64,000 nt of DNA from Thalassobacterium sedimentorum (GTDB lineage Bacteria; Verrucomicrobiota; Verrucomicrobiia; Opitutales; Coraliomargaritaceae), in contig NZ_JARXIC010000014.1 of assembly GCF_031127905.1 (NCBI RefSeq), forward strand, positions 1-64,000, written 5' to 3'. How positions within the stretch are numbered: position 1 is the first letter of the stretch; every line of letters begins with the position of its first letter. Positions 16,102 through 25,998 of the stretch are shown piece by piece. The notes beneath the pieces are model-generated. The model was not told the origin of the DNA and searched no databases. It was given only the letters and a program-made list of their open reading frames with translations. Position numbers and translations under genes: made by a program.

Positions 16102-18981
16102 ATGATACGATTTAATAAATTACTTCAATTTATCGGTATGACCGTCTTGGCGCTGAGCACGCTTAGTGTTCAGGGGGCATCTAAAGGTCTATTGGAATTT
16201 GATGTGCTTCACATTAGTAATTGGAAGATGTCTTCTTCATTCAAGGGAACAGACCGAATTTTGCGTGGTGAAGTGGAACTGCTGGCACCCGTGACTTCAG
16301 GTGATGTTGAGATTCGACTTAATTTAAATGGTGCTCGGGTAGCGACGGCATCTGCCTTTTATGGCGCTCGACCTCCCATATGGGCGAGCCGCTACGAGCG
16401 ATGGGTTTCTTTTGAAATGCTGTTGCCTGGGGATTTACCTGATGGCATTTACGAGCTTGAGATTAAGGATGCTTCCGGACTTAAAACGACGGGAGAGACG
16501 CGTCATTTGATGCCTTGTGGCGAAGTGAAAGCGATACCACCTGCCAGTCTCTTGACGGTGAAGGGAGAGTCGAAGCATTGGACCGTAACATTGGATCGTG
16601 CACTTTCCACAGATGCCATTTTGGAAGTCTGGCTGTTCAACCGTGAGGATGATCGTATCTTGCAGGCGGTGTCTCGCTATCTAGTCAAATCGGGAACCAC
16701 ATCGATGGACATCGAGCTTCCGAACGAGGGGCGCTGGGAGGGTGTGCGCCAAGGTATACTGGATTTTCATATTGGAGGATACAATTATGGCATCGTTCGT
16801 CTCCCGGTGATCTTCGACCTAAGCAATGAGAAGGAAGCGTCGTGGAACTATAAGCCAATGGCGCATGGTATTTATTCCGAGCGCTCACACGTCCGTCATT
16901 ATTGGTTAGCAGATGATGAGTTCATGCTTTGGTGGAACGGAAAGCCATGGCTGCCGCAGGGCGGTATGTACTTTCTAGATCGTGCTGCGTCCAGTTTGGA
17001 AGCTCGGAAAGGGCAGTGGAGTGAGGTCATTCGTAGCCTGGACCTGCTTCAATCCGAGGGCTTTAATGACCTCTATGTTAATGCGGAGGTAGGCTTGAGT
17101 CAAAGCAAGTGGAATGTGCAGAAGGTGGTGAATGAGTTCAATGAGCGAGGCCTGCATTATGGGTGGCAGCTGACTACCGGAGTGATGCCTTTTCGGGCGT
17201 ATAGTATTCGCTCTTCGGCTTCCCAAGGCTTGATTAAAGCAAAGTGCGTATCGGACGGGATACTACCAGTTTCGTTACCTTTGGTGCCTATTCAAAGTTT
17301 ATTAATTGTGCCTTTAGATGGAGGGCAAGCTCGCCAGGTTGCGTATTCCATGGATGGTGTTGAATCTGAGATCGGAATGGAAATTGCGCAAATTTTGGAA
17401 TCCGAGGAAGAAGCCGATTCGAAACTTGTTGAATTGAAAATTCCCGACCTTCTACCGGGGCAGTATTACGTAATTGTCGAAGCTTTGGAAGAGGGGAAAC
17501 GTCTGTCTAATGTTTGGGAATTTTTGGATGAAACCCGTCGAGGCTTGTCCTGGATCTCTGATATTGATTGGGGGGTGGGATTACGTTTCTTTGTTGATCC
17601 TATTTGTAATGAAGGAGGAGTGAATAATAACTATGAAGTCGTTCGGGTGGCATCGGATGCGTTTAATCAGGATTTTGCCGAGTTGTTGCGTGAAAAATAT
17701 AAGAATTCTTTGTCTCAGTTACTGAAAAGTTGGCATTTGTCGGCTGGCAGCTTGAGTGATTTTAATCAAGCATCCCGCTTAATTCCTTTAAGAGATAAAG
17801 ATGCATCTGAGTTTAAGAATGCACTTCTCTTGATTGATCCGAAGACTGGTAAAGTTTTCAAAACGCAAGGAGGGATGGGTGCTTCCTGGATGGACTATCT
17901 AGAGTTGGTCAGAGTTTCATATGGAAATAAGCGTGACCAGATCGCACAATTTATTAAAGAAAAGGTTGAAGTACCTATCGTATATAAGCGTGTTGCACCA
18001 TGGACTGCACTCGAAGGGGTCAGTCGTTCTAATGGCGGCTTCGATGGTGTTGGTTTAGAACTTTATCCTAGTGGGGGGAGCGTGATGCCTTACGGGGCAG
18101 CAGCCGGGCGAATGGAGGCTGAATTGTCGTCGCATACTGTATGGCTGTTGGCTACTGAATTGGGGTATAGTGCAAAGCCCGAAAATCTGGGTGTTAGAAG
18201 TTGGCCGGACGAGCAAACTTTCTCGAAGGCTGTGCACGATACTTTAGGGGTTGGTGCGAAAGGTGTCTTTCTTTTTGGTTGGCGTCTACCAAATCAGTAT
18301 TGGAGTAATCATGCACTCCTGAACCAGCCGGATCGATTGGAATGGGTAAGAAATGCGTTTGCTGATATGCGTCGTCAGCCGAATCAGAGCTGGCCTTCTT
18401 TTGGTTTGGCTTTCCCAGAGGGGCAATCTTGGTGGTGGCGAGCTGGGAAGGAATTATGGACACGTTATAATAGTGTTTATGACGGTCCGCCGTCTGAGTT
18501 TTACCAATCACTATTTTTGACGGATGGAGAGCGGGCAGGTGAGGAATTCTGGGCGATCTCTACAAATGTGCCTATCTCTGGCTTCGAACCAGTTGTTGTG
18601 AATTTGACGGATGCATTCTATGCAGACCATTACGCGGAGGATCTGAAGATGTTGCGCGATGAAGGCAGTCGTATGATTTATTTGGGTGTTTGGCCTGAGG
18701 ATGCGGAGGATCCGTCTTTCCTGAGTCGTCATTTCAAGCCGGGTGAACGGCTCTTAGCTTCTCAGATAGGGCGCTACCAGCCCTTACATGTATTTCCTGA
18801 TGACGTCGTATTGGCTCAGGATGAGTCCGGCAATGTGTGGGCGAAGCTGACTGAAAGTGGAGAACTACTGATTGTTTCGGCTGAACGAATTGCACCTGCA
18901 GTGAAAAACCAGGCGACTCCGTCACCGGCGTTGAATGCGGAGTGGATCGATCAGCTGATGGGCAAGAAGCCAGTTAAATAA
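16102..18981 (+). CDS. Large secreted protein of unknown family, possible glycosidase
   Basis: 959 residues, starting seven bases after the esterase stop. Signal peptide 1-25 (ending SVQGAS). Residues 30-270 look like two beta-sandwich domains (GTDRILRGEVELLAPV, DGIYELEIKD). From about residue 275 (WWNGKPWLPQGGMYFLDR) the pattern suggests a TIM barrel with strands such as LYVNAEVGLSQ and LHYGWQLTTGVMP, and later GVGLELYPSGG, GVFLFGWRLPNQY. I do not recognise the family. The place between an esterase and a rhamnosidase suggests it attacks the polysaccharide outside the cytoplasm. Confidence 0.6.
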   Translation: MIRFNKLLQFIGMTVLALSTLSVQGASKGLLEFDVLHISNWKMSSSFKGTDRILRGEVELLAPVTSGDVEIRLNLNGARVATASAFYGARPPIWASRYERWVSFEMLLPGDLPDGIYELEIKDASGLKTTGETRHLMPCGEVKAIPPASLLTVKGESKHWTVTLDRALSTDAILEVWLFNREDDRILQAVSRYLVKSGTTSMDIELPNEGRWEGVRQGILDFHIGGYNYGIVRLPVIFDLSNEKEASWNYKPMAHGIYSERSHVRHYWLADDEFMLWWNGKPWLPQGGMYFLDRAASSLEARKGQWSEVIRSLDLLQSEGFNDLYVNAEVGLSQSKWNVQKVVNEFNERGLHYGWQLTTGVMPFRAYSIRSSASQGLIKAKCVSDGILPVSLPLVPIQSLLIVPLDGGQARQVAYSMDGVESEIGMEIAQILESEEEADSKLVELKIPDLLPGQYYVIVEALEEGKRLSNVWEFLDETRRGLSWISDIDWGVGLRFFVDPICNEGGVNNNYEVVRVASDAFNQDFAELLREKYKNSLSQLLKSWHLSAGSLSDFNQASRLIPLRDKDASEFKNALLLIDPKTGKVFKTQGGMGASWMDYLELVRVSYGNKRDQIAQFIKEKVEVPIVYKRVAPWTALEGVSRSNGGFDGVGLELYPSGGSVMPYGAAAGRMEAELSSHTVWLLATELGYSAKPENLGVRSWPDEQTFSKAVHDTLGVGAKGVFLFGWRLPNQYWSNHALLNQPDRLEWVRNAFADMRRQPNQSWPSFGLAFPEGQSWWWRAGKELWTRYNSVYDGPPSEFYQSLFLTDGERAGEEFWAISTNVPISGFEPVVVNLTDAFYADHYAEDLKMLRDEGSRMIYLGVWPEDAEDPSFLSRHFKPGERLLASQIGRYQPLHVFPDDVVLAQDESGNVWAKLTESGELLIVSAERIAPAVKNQATPSPALNAEWIDQLMGKKPVK

Positions 18982-19023
18982 TTAAAAATAGTTACTCATT
19001 TTGTAGCTGGACGTGTGAAATCG

Positions 19024-21729
19024 ATGAAGATTAATTTTGTTTTGATGCAGTGCGAGGGGCAGAAAATGCCTTTAGGGCTGGATGTTCGTCAGCCACGTTT
19101 GAGTTGGAGGGTTGAAACGCACGGGCGCGCGTATGCCCAGGAGGCTTACCGGATCTACGTGGCAACGCGTCCGGAATTACTTGAAGACGATCAAGGGGAT
19201 TTGTGGGACTCTGATGTCGTATGCAGCTCGCATTCGGTTGACATTGTTTATGCCGGTAAAGCTATGTGCTCCCGGCAACGCTGTTATTGGAAAGTTCGAG
19301 TCTGGGGAGTCGATGGCACTCAACAAGATAGTCCGATTACTCAATGGGAACTTGGATTATTGGAATCTGAAGATTGGGAGGCGGAATGGATCGGATATCC
19401 CGCGGGGGTTGATGGTGGCGCATTGTATTTCAGGCGTGAGTTTGACTTGTTTGCTCGGGTGAAATCCGCCCGCGTGTATGTGTGCGGTTTAGGCTACCAT
19501 GAGTTAAGCATTAATGGATCGAAAATTGGAGATCATGTGTTGGATCCTGCCTGGACGGCTTATGATAAACGGGTGTTATACTGTGTGCACGACCTTGGGT
19601 TTCACCTGCGAAGCGGGCGTAATGTAATTGGAGTCATGGTTGGCAATGGTTGGTATGGAATGCCTAAATTGCGATTGCAACTGGAGCTTGAATATGAGGA
19701 TGGCCGTCGAGAGAAAGTATCGAGTAGAGGAGGACATACAGATGCTCCAAATGCATGGTTTGTCGGCTCTGGTCCATTGAGGGGGAATAATATTTACGGC
19801 GGGGAGTTTTATGATGCGACTCTGGAACAAGAGCATTGGAACTTAGCTGAAACTGATGAGTCGTCTGTTGGTCAGGAAAAGGAAAGCTTGGATTTCGCGG
19901 TTGCGGTTCGAGTCGATGCCCCGTCGGGACGTATGCAATTTCAGGCATTGGAGCCCATTCGTGTGATGGAGCGCTTTGCGCCGCTGTATATTGAAGAAGT
20001 CGAGTCTGGATGCTATGTTTTTGATGCCGGGCGGAATTTGGCTGGATGGGGGGCGTTACTTGTTCGCGGACGACGAGGGCAGCGTATTACCCTGCGTTAT
20101 GCAGAGAACCTTGGTTCAGATGGAAAGATTGATCGTGGCACACTTCGAAAAGCGCTTGCTGAAGATACTTACATTCTAAAGGGAGAGGGCGTTGAGACTT
20201 GGGAGCCACGTTTTACTTATCATGGATTTCGGTATATTCAAGTTGAGGGCTTGCCGGAAGCACCAACTCCAGAGACTTTAACGATTTGTGTTGTGCGCTC
20301 TGATGTGGCGAAGCGAGGGGACTTTCAATGTGAGAATGCATTGATCAACCAGATCGAAGAGGCCGTCATTCGAACCGAAGAAAGTAATTTGCATGGCGTG
20401 CCAACGGATTGTCCGCAGCGGGATGAGCGCCTCGGTTGGCTGAATGATATGACAGTCCGAGCCGAAGAAGCGGTGTATCATTTTGGGATGGAGCGTTTCT
20501 TTGACAAATGGTATATGGACGTGGTCGATACACAGTGTCCGCTCACTGGTAGTATCACAGATACGGCGCCATTTACATGGGGAAAGCGACCTGCTGATCC
20601 GGTATCCGCGAGCTTCCTACTTATACCATGGCTGAGTTATCTTCATTACGGTAGTGATCGTTTGATCCGAGACTACTATCCCTGCATGGTTCGTTGGGTC
20701 GAGTTCCTGATTTCCCAGTGCCACGATGGTATTCTCTTATACAGTAATTGGGGGGATTGGGCTCCTCCTGAAGCATTTGCGGATAAGGAAAGCGTCGGTG
20801 GTGGTGCCGTCGCAAAATATACGCCCGGCGCATTGGTATCGACTGCCTTTTTGGCGTATCAAACACAATTATTGAGTCGCATGGCCAATGTGCTCGGTGA
20901 TCAGGACGGTGCACATCGTTGGGATCAGTATTCGGAGGAAATTCGTAGCTCTTTTCATGACAGGTTCTGGGATGAATCGCTTTCTTGCTATGGATCCGGC
21001 AATCAGGCCTGTAATACTTTGGCACTTTCCATGAAACTTGTTCCTGACGATTTACATGACAAGGTGCTTGAGCATTTGTTAGCGAATATCGCTAAGCATC
21101 AAAATCATTTGACCGTAGGGAATCTGTGCACGAAGTATCTGTTTGAAGTTTTAAGTGAGGCTGGACATGTAGACTTAGCATTCCAAATCGCGACACAGAC
21201 GACTTATCCCAGTTGGGGATATATGCTGGCACATGGGGCGACGACTTTATGGGAGCGATGGGAGTATCAGGTCGATGGTGAAATGAATTCACATAATCAT
21301 CCTATGTTAGGTTCAATTTCTGCTTGGTTTTTTAAGTATCTGGCAGGTATCCGTTCAGATGAAATGAGTCCGGGGTTCAAACATTTCATCATTAAACCTT
21401 ATCCGCCTGCAGCCTTAGGTGGTCTACATGCTACTTATGAATGTCCCTATGGGGAAATCAGCGTGGAGTGGAAGCAGAGTGGGGGATGTTTTGATTTGGA
21501 GCTCGTTGTTCCCGATAACACACAGGCTACGATTTATATTCCTGCCATGAGTCAGGATGCGCCTTGCGAAGCCACTCAGAGGCATGAATACGGCACAAAG
21601 CCTGATTTTATCGAATTCAGAGATGGACGCATGACCTATCGAGCTGGGCCGGGCAAATACCGATTCCATTCCAGATTGTTCATCGATGACGCTCATTCCG
21701 ATCCGAGCCTCGCTGACTGTCCCGCATAA
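19024..21729 (+). CDS. GH78 alpha-L-rhamnosidase
   Basis: About 900 residues from ATG 19024 (a GTG three codons upstream is also possible). Order: N-terminal beta domain with GLDVRQPRLSWRVE and WKVRVWGVDG, beta-sandwich with YHELSINGSKIGDHVLDPAWT (typical Bac_rhamnosid_N), then the (alpha/alpha)6 barrel. The catalytic loop PTDCPQRDERLGWLND carries the acidic residues (around residue 467 of this product) and GATTLWERWEY carries the general base Glu. No signal peptide, so it acts in the cytoplasm, releasing L-rhamnose from oligosaccharides. The next gene encodes an isomerase of the rhamnose type, which supports the substrate. Confidence 0.9.
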   Translation: MKINFVLMQCEGQKMPLGLDVRQPRLSWRVETHGRAYAQEAYRIYVATRPELLEDDQGDLWDSDVVCSSHSVDIVYAGKAMCSRQRCYWKVRVWGVDGTQQDSPITQWELGLLESEDWEAEWIGYPAGVDGGALYFRREFDLFARVKSARVYVCGLGYHELSINGSKIGDHVLDPAWTAYDKRVLYCVHDLGFHLRSGRNVIGVMVGNGWYGMPKLRLQLELEYEDGRREKVSSRGGHTDAPNAWFVGSGPLRGNNIYGGEFYDATLEQEHWNLAETDESSVGQEKESLDFAVAVRVDAPSGRMQFQALEPIRVMERFAPLYIEEVESGCYVFDAGRNLAGWGALLVRGRRGQRITLRYAENLGSDGKIDRGTLRKALAEDTYILKGEGVETWEPRFTYHGFRYIQVEGLPEAPTPETLTICVVRSDVAKRGDFQCENALINQIEEAVIRTEESNLHGVPTDCPQRDERLGWLNDMTVRAEEAVYHFGMERFFDKWYMDVVDTQCPLTGSITDTAPFTWGKRPADPVSASFLLIPWLSYLHYGSDRLIRDYYPCMVRWVEFLISQCHDGILLYSNWGDWAPPEAFADKESVGGGAVAKYTPGALVSTAFLAYQTQLLSRMANVLGDQDGAHRWDQYSEEIRSSFHDRFWDESLSCYGSGNQACNTLALSMKLVPDDLHDKVLEHLLANIAKHQNHLTVGNLCTKYLFEVLSEAGHVDLAFQIATQTTYPSWGYMLAHGATTLWERWEYQVDGEMNSHNHPMLGSISAWFFKYLAGIRSDEMSPGFKHFIIKPYPPAALGGLHATYECPYGEISVEWKQSGGCFDLELVVPDNTQATIYIPAMSQDAPCEATQRHEYGTKPDFIEFRDGRMTYRAGPGKYRFHSRLFIDDAHSDPSLADCPA

Positions 21730-21733
21730 ATTT

Positions 21734-22729
21734 ATGAAAAAAGAAAACAAATATTCTGTTATTTTAGGTAATCTTGGTAATACCTGTGACCGCTTTCTTT
21801 CGAGTGGTTATAAGGATATTGCACCGAAAAAAGAGTTGATCACGCAAGCAGCAGCGATTCCCGGTGTTCAGGGAATTGAACTGGTCGGCACCTGGGATAT
21901 TACTGAGGAAAACGCGGACGAAGTGAAAAATATGCTTAATGGGCATGGACTTTCCTGCGTCTCAATTATTCCGGATCTCTTCGGACAGCAGCGGTGGGGC
22001 AAAGGCAGCCTGAGTGCGAAAGATCGCGAGACTCGAATGCTTGCTTTGGAAGAGACGCGTCGTGCCGCACGCATTGCGCAACAAGTGTCTTGTCCGCTGG
22101 TTAACCTTTGGTTGGGGCAAGATGGCTATGACTATCCGTTAACGGCAGACCTGCGGGGACAACGTGCCTACCTGATGGAGAATATACGATCCGTAGCAGC
22201 AGAATTTCCAGATTTACGTTTCGCTTTAGAATACAAGCCCAAGGAGCCACGTATCTTTTCTTTTCATGCTAGAGCTGCGGATACGCTACTGATGGCAACG
22301 GAAACTGGATTGGATAATGTTGGGGTTTGTATTGATGTGGGGCACTCTTTGATGGCGGGAGAGAATGTGGCCGAGTCTGTAGTGATTCTTCAGCACTATG
22401 GAGAGAAGCTTTTTCATATGCATTTTAATGATAACTACCGATCCTGGGACGATGATATGATTGTTGGCTCTGTGCATATGACGGAATATTTCGAGCTGCT
22501 TTATTGGTTGAATGAGATGGGATACGATGGTTGGTATTCGATGGATCAATATCCTTATCGTGAGGATGCTGCGGCCGCAGTTGGTGAGAGTGTTGCTTTC
22601 TTGAGGTCGGTTGAGTCTTTGTTGACGGATAAGCGAATGCAGTCGATGCGCGAGTTGATTGCATTAGGTGATGCGACTCGTTCGACACGATGGATGCGTG
22701 AACTTTTATTACCACCTGTTGTGGACTAG
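21734..22729 (+). CDS. L-rhamnose-isomerase-like / xylose-isomerase-like TIM-barrel sugar isomerase
   Basis: 331 residues from ATG 21734, four bases after the rhamnosidase stop, so probably co-translated. AP-endonuclease-2/xylose isomerase-like TIM barrel: GIELVGTWDI, NLWLGQDGYDYP, FALEYKPKEPR (metal-binding Glu), VCIDVGHSLMAGE (Asp and His), KLFHMHFNDNYRSWDDD (His and Asp) and WYSMDQYPYRED. The set of metal ligands appears complete. The next step after rhamnosidase would be rhamnose to rhamnulose. Other ketose isomerases or epimerases of the fold remain possible. Confidence 0.78.
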   Translation: MKKENKYSVILGNLGNTCDRFLSSGYKDIAPKKELITQAAAIPGVQGIELVGTWDITEENADEVKNMLNGHGLSCVSIIPDLFGQQRWGKGSLSAKDRETRMLALEETRRAARIAQQVSCPLVNLWLGQDGYDYPLTADLRGQRAYLMENIRSVAAEFPDLRFALEYKPKEPRIFSFHARAADTLLMATETGLDNVGVCIDVGHSLMAGENVAESVVILQHYGEKLFHMHFNDNYRSWDDDMIVGSVHMTEYFELLYWLNEMGYDGWYSMDQYPYREDAAAAVGESVAFLRSVESLLTDKRMQSMRELIALGDATRSTRWMRELLLPPVVD

Positions 22730-22736
22730 CCGTAAT

Positions 22737-23450
22737 ATGATGAAACGATTTTTTCAGCGCATTAAACAAAAAGAGGAAGATCCTGCGCAGCCACCTGTTT
22801 TGACGGTTGCATTTGGTGATAGTGTGACTCAGGGAGTCATGGAATACGGTAGGCTGTTTCCAGAGGGAGTCTATCATCGATTGTTTCAGACAGCCTTAGA
22901 GAAGCGCTTCGGCGAGGCGACTTTTTCCACATTGAATGCGGGGGTGAGTGGTAGTGCCGCGACGCAAGCGCTCTCACGCCTGGAGAGAGATGTCATTCGT
23001 CATCATCCTGACTTGGTTTTGTTAGCCTTTGGTTTAAATGATTGTTTGGAGGGGCCGGGGAATTTGTCACAGTTTTCGGAGAGTCTACGTACGATCTGTG
23101 CGGCAGTACGTTCAAAAACCAGTTCAGATTTAATTATTTTAACGCCTCCATTTATGGCACATCGATTGGATGAGTCCAAAATACATCCGAAGCATCGGGG
23201 TGTCGTGGCGAGTTCTATCGTTCGTGCACAATGTGAAGGTTTCTTAGATGTGTATGCGGATGAACTGCGTTCAATCGCTTGCTCAGAGGAGGCCATTTTG
23301 GCGGATGTCCATGCCTTATGGGGATCGCTAAAGGCAGAGGGGATCGATACGGATACATATCTATGTAATGGGCTCAATCATCCGAATGAGAAAGGACAGA
23401 AAATGATTTGTAACGTCTTGTTAGAGTCGATTCCTCAGCTGAATGATTAA
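22737..23450 (+). CDS. SGNH/GDSL-type esterase
   Basis: 237 residues; ATG 22737 is followed directly by a second ATG at 22740. An in-frame extension upstream would run back into the isomerase gene. GDSL block I VAFGDSVTQG (Ser29), block III GLNDCLEG, block V NHPNEKGQKM with the Asp/His pair. No signal peptide. Likely a cytoplasmic carbohydrate O-acetyl esterase working with the rhamnosidase. Confidence 0.82.
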   Translation: MMKRFFQRIKQKEEDPAQPPVLTVAFGDSVTQGVMEYGRLFPEGVYHRLFQTALEKRFGEATFSTLNAGVSGSAATQALSRLERDVIRHHPDLVLLAFGLNDCLEGPGNLSQFSESLRTICAAVRSKTSSDLIILTPPFMAHRLDESKIHPKHRGVVASSIVRAQCEGFLDVYADELRSIACSEEAILADVHALWGSLKAEGIDTDTYLCNGLNHPNEKGQKMICNVLLESIPQLND

Positions 23451-23455
23451 TTCGG

Positions 23456-23521
23456 AGGGGCGCACTTTATGCGTATGAACCATCATGGATGATCGCCTAA
23501 TCGCGCCCCTGTGCGATTAGG
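23456..23521 (+). promoter_or_regulatory. Alternative hairpins before the symporter gene
   Basis: In the 95-bp gap between the esterase and the symporter, CCTAATCGC (23496-23504) pairs perfectly with GCGATTAGG (23513-23521). AGGGGCGC (23456-23463) pairs perfectly with GCGCCCCT (23503-23510). The two helices share bases 23503-23504 and exclude each other, so an attenuator or differential expression switch for the transporter is possible. There is no U-run behind it. Confidence 0.4.
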
Positions 23522-23545
23522 TAAAGAATATTTATTATATAAATA

Positions 23546-25549
23546 ATGCACACAATAGACTGGATTTTTGTCGTCGCGCCTTTGCTGTTTGTTTTCGGCA
23601 TTGGTATTTTTACTCATAAGTATATGAAAAGCGTTGCGGACTTTATGTCCGGCGGACGTGTCGCGGGGCGCTACTTGTTGGCTGTCGCCAAGGGGGAGAT
23701 GGCGGCCGGCGCCGTGGTCTTTGCCGCTTTGTTTGAGATCATTTCGAAGGCGGGCTTCACTTGGACATGGTGGACCTGGATTAATATTCCAGTGGGGCTG
23801 ATGGTGGCGATCACCGGCTTTGTGGTGTATCGCTATCGTGAGACGCGTGCGATGACGCTGGCCCAGTTCTTTGAACTGCGCTACACTAAGCGCTTCCGCG
23901 TGTTTACCGGTTTTCTCGGTTTCTTTGCGGGGCTGCTTAACTTTGGGATCATTCCAGTGATCGGAGCGCGCTTCATTACGACCTTCATTGGCTTGCCGCT
24001 AGTGGTGGAAATCTTTGGCTTCGAGGTCGCTACCCATTTATTTGTGATGGCGCTGCTTTTGTCGGTGACGCTGTTTCTAACCCTGTCGGGTGGTCAGATT
24101 ACGGTGATGGTGACGGATTGCCTGGAGGGCATTCTTTCGCAAATTCTGTATTTGATCATTATAGTGAGCCTGCTGGTCATGTTCGACTGGTCGCAGATTA
24201 TGGATGTTTTAGGCGATCGCCCCGTGGGCCAATCATTGATTAATCCCTTTGATTCGATGGGGCTGGAAGACTTCAACCTCTTTTATGTGTTGATGGCGGC
24301 CTTCGTCGCGGTCTACGGGACGATGGCCTGGCAAAACCAGAGTGCCTATAATGCGGCCGGCTTGACCGCACACGAGAACAGGATGGGGCACATCCTCGGG
24401 CGCTGGCGCGAGTTCGGCAAGCAGGCACTGGTCTACCTACTCGCGATTTGCGCGATGACTTACCTGATGCATCCGGACTTCTTCGAGCAAGCCGCTGTCG
24501 TTAATCATGATCTGGCGCTGATTCCCGGTGAACGGGCCCAGGAGCAGATGCGGATCCCGATGGCGGTCTCGCACCTCCTTCCCATTGGAGTGAAGGGTGC
24601 GTTCTGTGCGGTGCTGATCATGGGTATCTTCGGCGGCGACTCCACTCACCTGCATTCCTGGGGCAGTCTGTTCGTGCAGGACGTGCTGGTGCCTTTGCGC
24701 AAGAAGCCCTTCGGCACGAAGCAACACATCAAGGTGCTTCGCCGCTCGATCACGGGCGTGGCGGTCTTTGTCTTTATTTTTGGAGCGATGTTTCCTCAGA
24801 CTGAGTTCATCGCGATGTGGTGGGCGGTGACCATGGCGATCTATGTGGGGGGCGCCGGTGCGGTGATCGTTGGCGGTCTCTACTGGAAGAAGGGAACGAC
24901 AGAAGGTGCTTGGGCGGCTTTATTTACAGGCTCTGGACTGGCTGTCACGGGGATTGTCGCACGGCTGATTTGGCCTGAGTTTCCATTGAATGGGATGCAG
25001 GTGTCTTTTATCGCCAGCCTACTGGCTGTTAGCTTGTATGTCGTGGTTTCACTGCTCACATGTAAGGAAGACTTTAACATGGATCGCATGTTACACCGCG
25101 GAGAATACACGAAAATCATCGAAGCTGTGGGGGACCGCGTTATGCCAGCAGAAGAGTTAAAAAAGAAAGGCATCCTCGCACGTATTCTAAACTTTAATGA
25201 ACACTTCACCTTGGGAGACAAGTGGATCGCCAGCGGCTTGTTTGCCTGGAGTATGTTGTGGTTTACAGTTTTTGTAATCGGCAGCCTTTGGAATCTTGTG
25301 GCCCCTTGGCCGATAGAAGTGTGGAAGGGCTTCTGGCATGTGACTGGGATCGGTATTCCCGTCTTCATGGCGCTGGTAACTGCGGTGTGGTTTACCTGGG
25401 GCGGACTGCGGGATATTTTTGCACTGTTCCGCCGCCTCAAGGAAGAAAAGGTGAACGACCTCGATGATGGCACCGTGGTGGGCCACCAGAATTTAGATGA
25501 AGCCGTCGTCACGCGCGAGGGAGCCAGCGAGCATGGTGAAAGAAGTTAA
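23546..25549 (+). CDS. Sodium/solute symporter (SSS family)
   Basis: 667 residues, ATG 23546. About 13-14 membrane helices; N-terminal SSS pattern with FMSGGRVAGRYLLAVAKGEMAAGAVVF, ETRAMTLAQFFELRYTKRFR and FLTLSGGQITVMVTDCLEG. Uses a sodium gradient to import a sugar or related solute. As last gene of the rhamnosidase operon it probably imports rhamnose or rhamnosides. The first 450 codons are visibly more GC-rich than the neighbours, then composition falls. The last 115 codons exist in a second, damaged copy at 9055-9400. Confidence 0.88.
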   Translation: MHTIDWIFVVAPLLFVFGIGIFTHKYMKSVADFMSGGRVAGRYLLAVAKGEMAAGAVVFAALFEIISKAGFTWTWWTWINIPVGLMVAITGFVVYRYRETRAMTLAQFFELRYTKRFRVFTGFLGFFAGLLNFGIIPVIGARFITTFIGLPLVVEIFGFEVATHLFVMALLLSVTLFLTLSGGQITVMVTDCLEGILSQILYLIIIVSLLVMFDWSQIMDVLGDRPVGQSLINPFDSMGLEDFNLFYVLMAAFVAVYGTMAWQNQSAYNAAGLTAHENRMGHILGRWREFGKQALVYLLAICAMTYLMHPDFFEQAAVVNHDLALIPGERAQEQMRIPMAVSHLLPIGVKGAFCAVLIMGIFGGDSTHLHSWGSLFVQDVLVPLRKKPFGTKQHIKVLRRSITGVAVFVFIFGAMFPQTEFIAMWWAVTMAIYVGGAGAVIVGGLYWKKGTTEGAWAALFTGSGLAVTGIVARLIWPEFPLNGMQVSFIASLLAVSLYVVVSLLTCKEDFNMDRMLHRGEYTKIIEAVGDRVMPAEELKKKGILARILNFNEHFTLGDKWIASGLFAWSMLWFTVFVIGSLWNLVAPWPIEVWKGFWHVTGIGIPVFMALVTAVWFTWGGLRDIFALFRRLKEEKVNDLDDGTVVGHQNLDEAVVTREGASEHGERS

Positions 25550-25998
25550 ATGAATGAGCCCATCGCCACGACTATTGTTCTGGAACCGGATGGACCAGCG
25601 CTCGAGCTCCGTGAGCAAACTTCCTTTAGGGTTTCAAGATAACTGCGATGTCGGTCTTATGATGTTTTTGTCGGAAATAGTATATCGTTCGCCATTGAGA
25701 GATCGTTGCGAAGTTAGACTATAACAGAGTCTCTTTTTACCCTCGTTTTGTGATATGTACTCCCTAAATAATGTAGTCTCCCGCAGCTCTTTGCTGCTTC
25801 TCTCTCTCGCGCGACATCAGTTTCTGCGATTACGATTCGTTCAGATGTGTCAGACTCCGCTTATACGGAAGATGCTGCTTGTTTTTAGTCTTCTATTAAT
25901 TTTTTCCCGAAGGAAAAAATAATAAGATATATTCTTTTAGTTTAAGTAGACGGCTCTTTTAGTTAGTTTCCATACTAGATTAGTGAGTCATTGCCCTT
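25550..25998. other. Intergenic region without recognised gene
   Basis: 449 bases between the symporter and the Verru_Chthon-like gene. The only structure I see is an AT-rich hairpin ATTTTTTCC (25899-25907) / GGAAAAAAT (25912-25920) with loop CGAA, which may be a weak terminator. A promoter for the gene at 25999 should lie here but none stands out. Confidence 0.4.

Noticed and set aside
25899-25920. Strong rho-independent terminator after the symporter
   Set aside because: The stem is nearly all A/T and lies 350 bases after the gene; mentioned only as weak.
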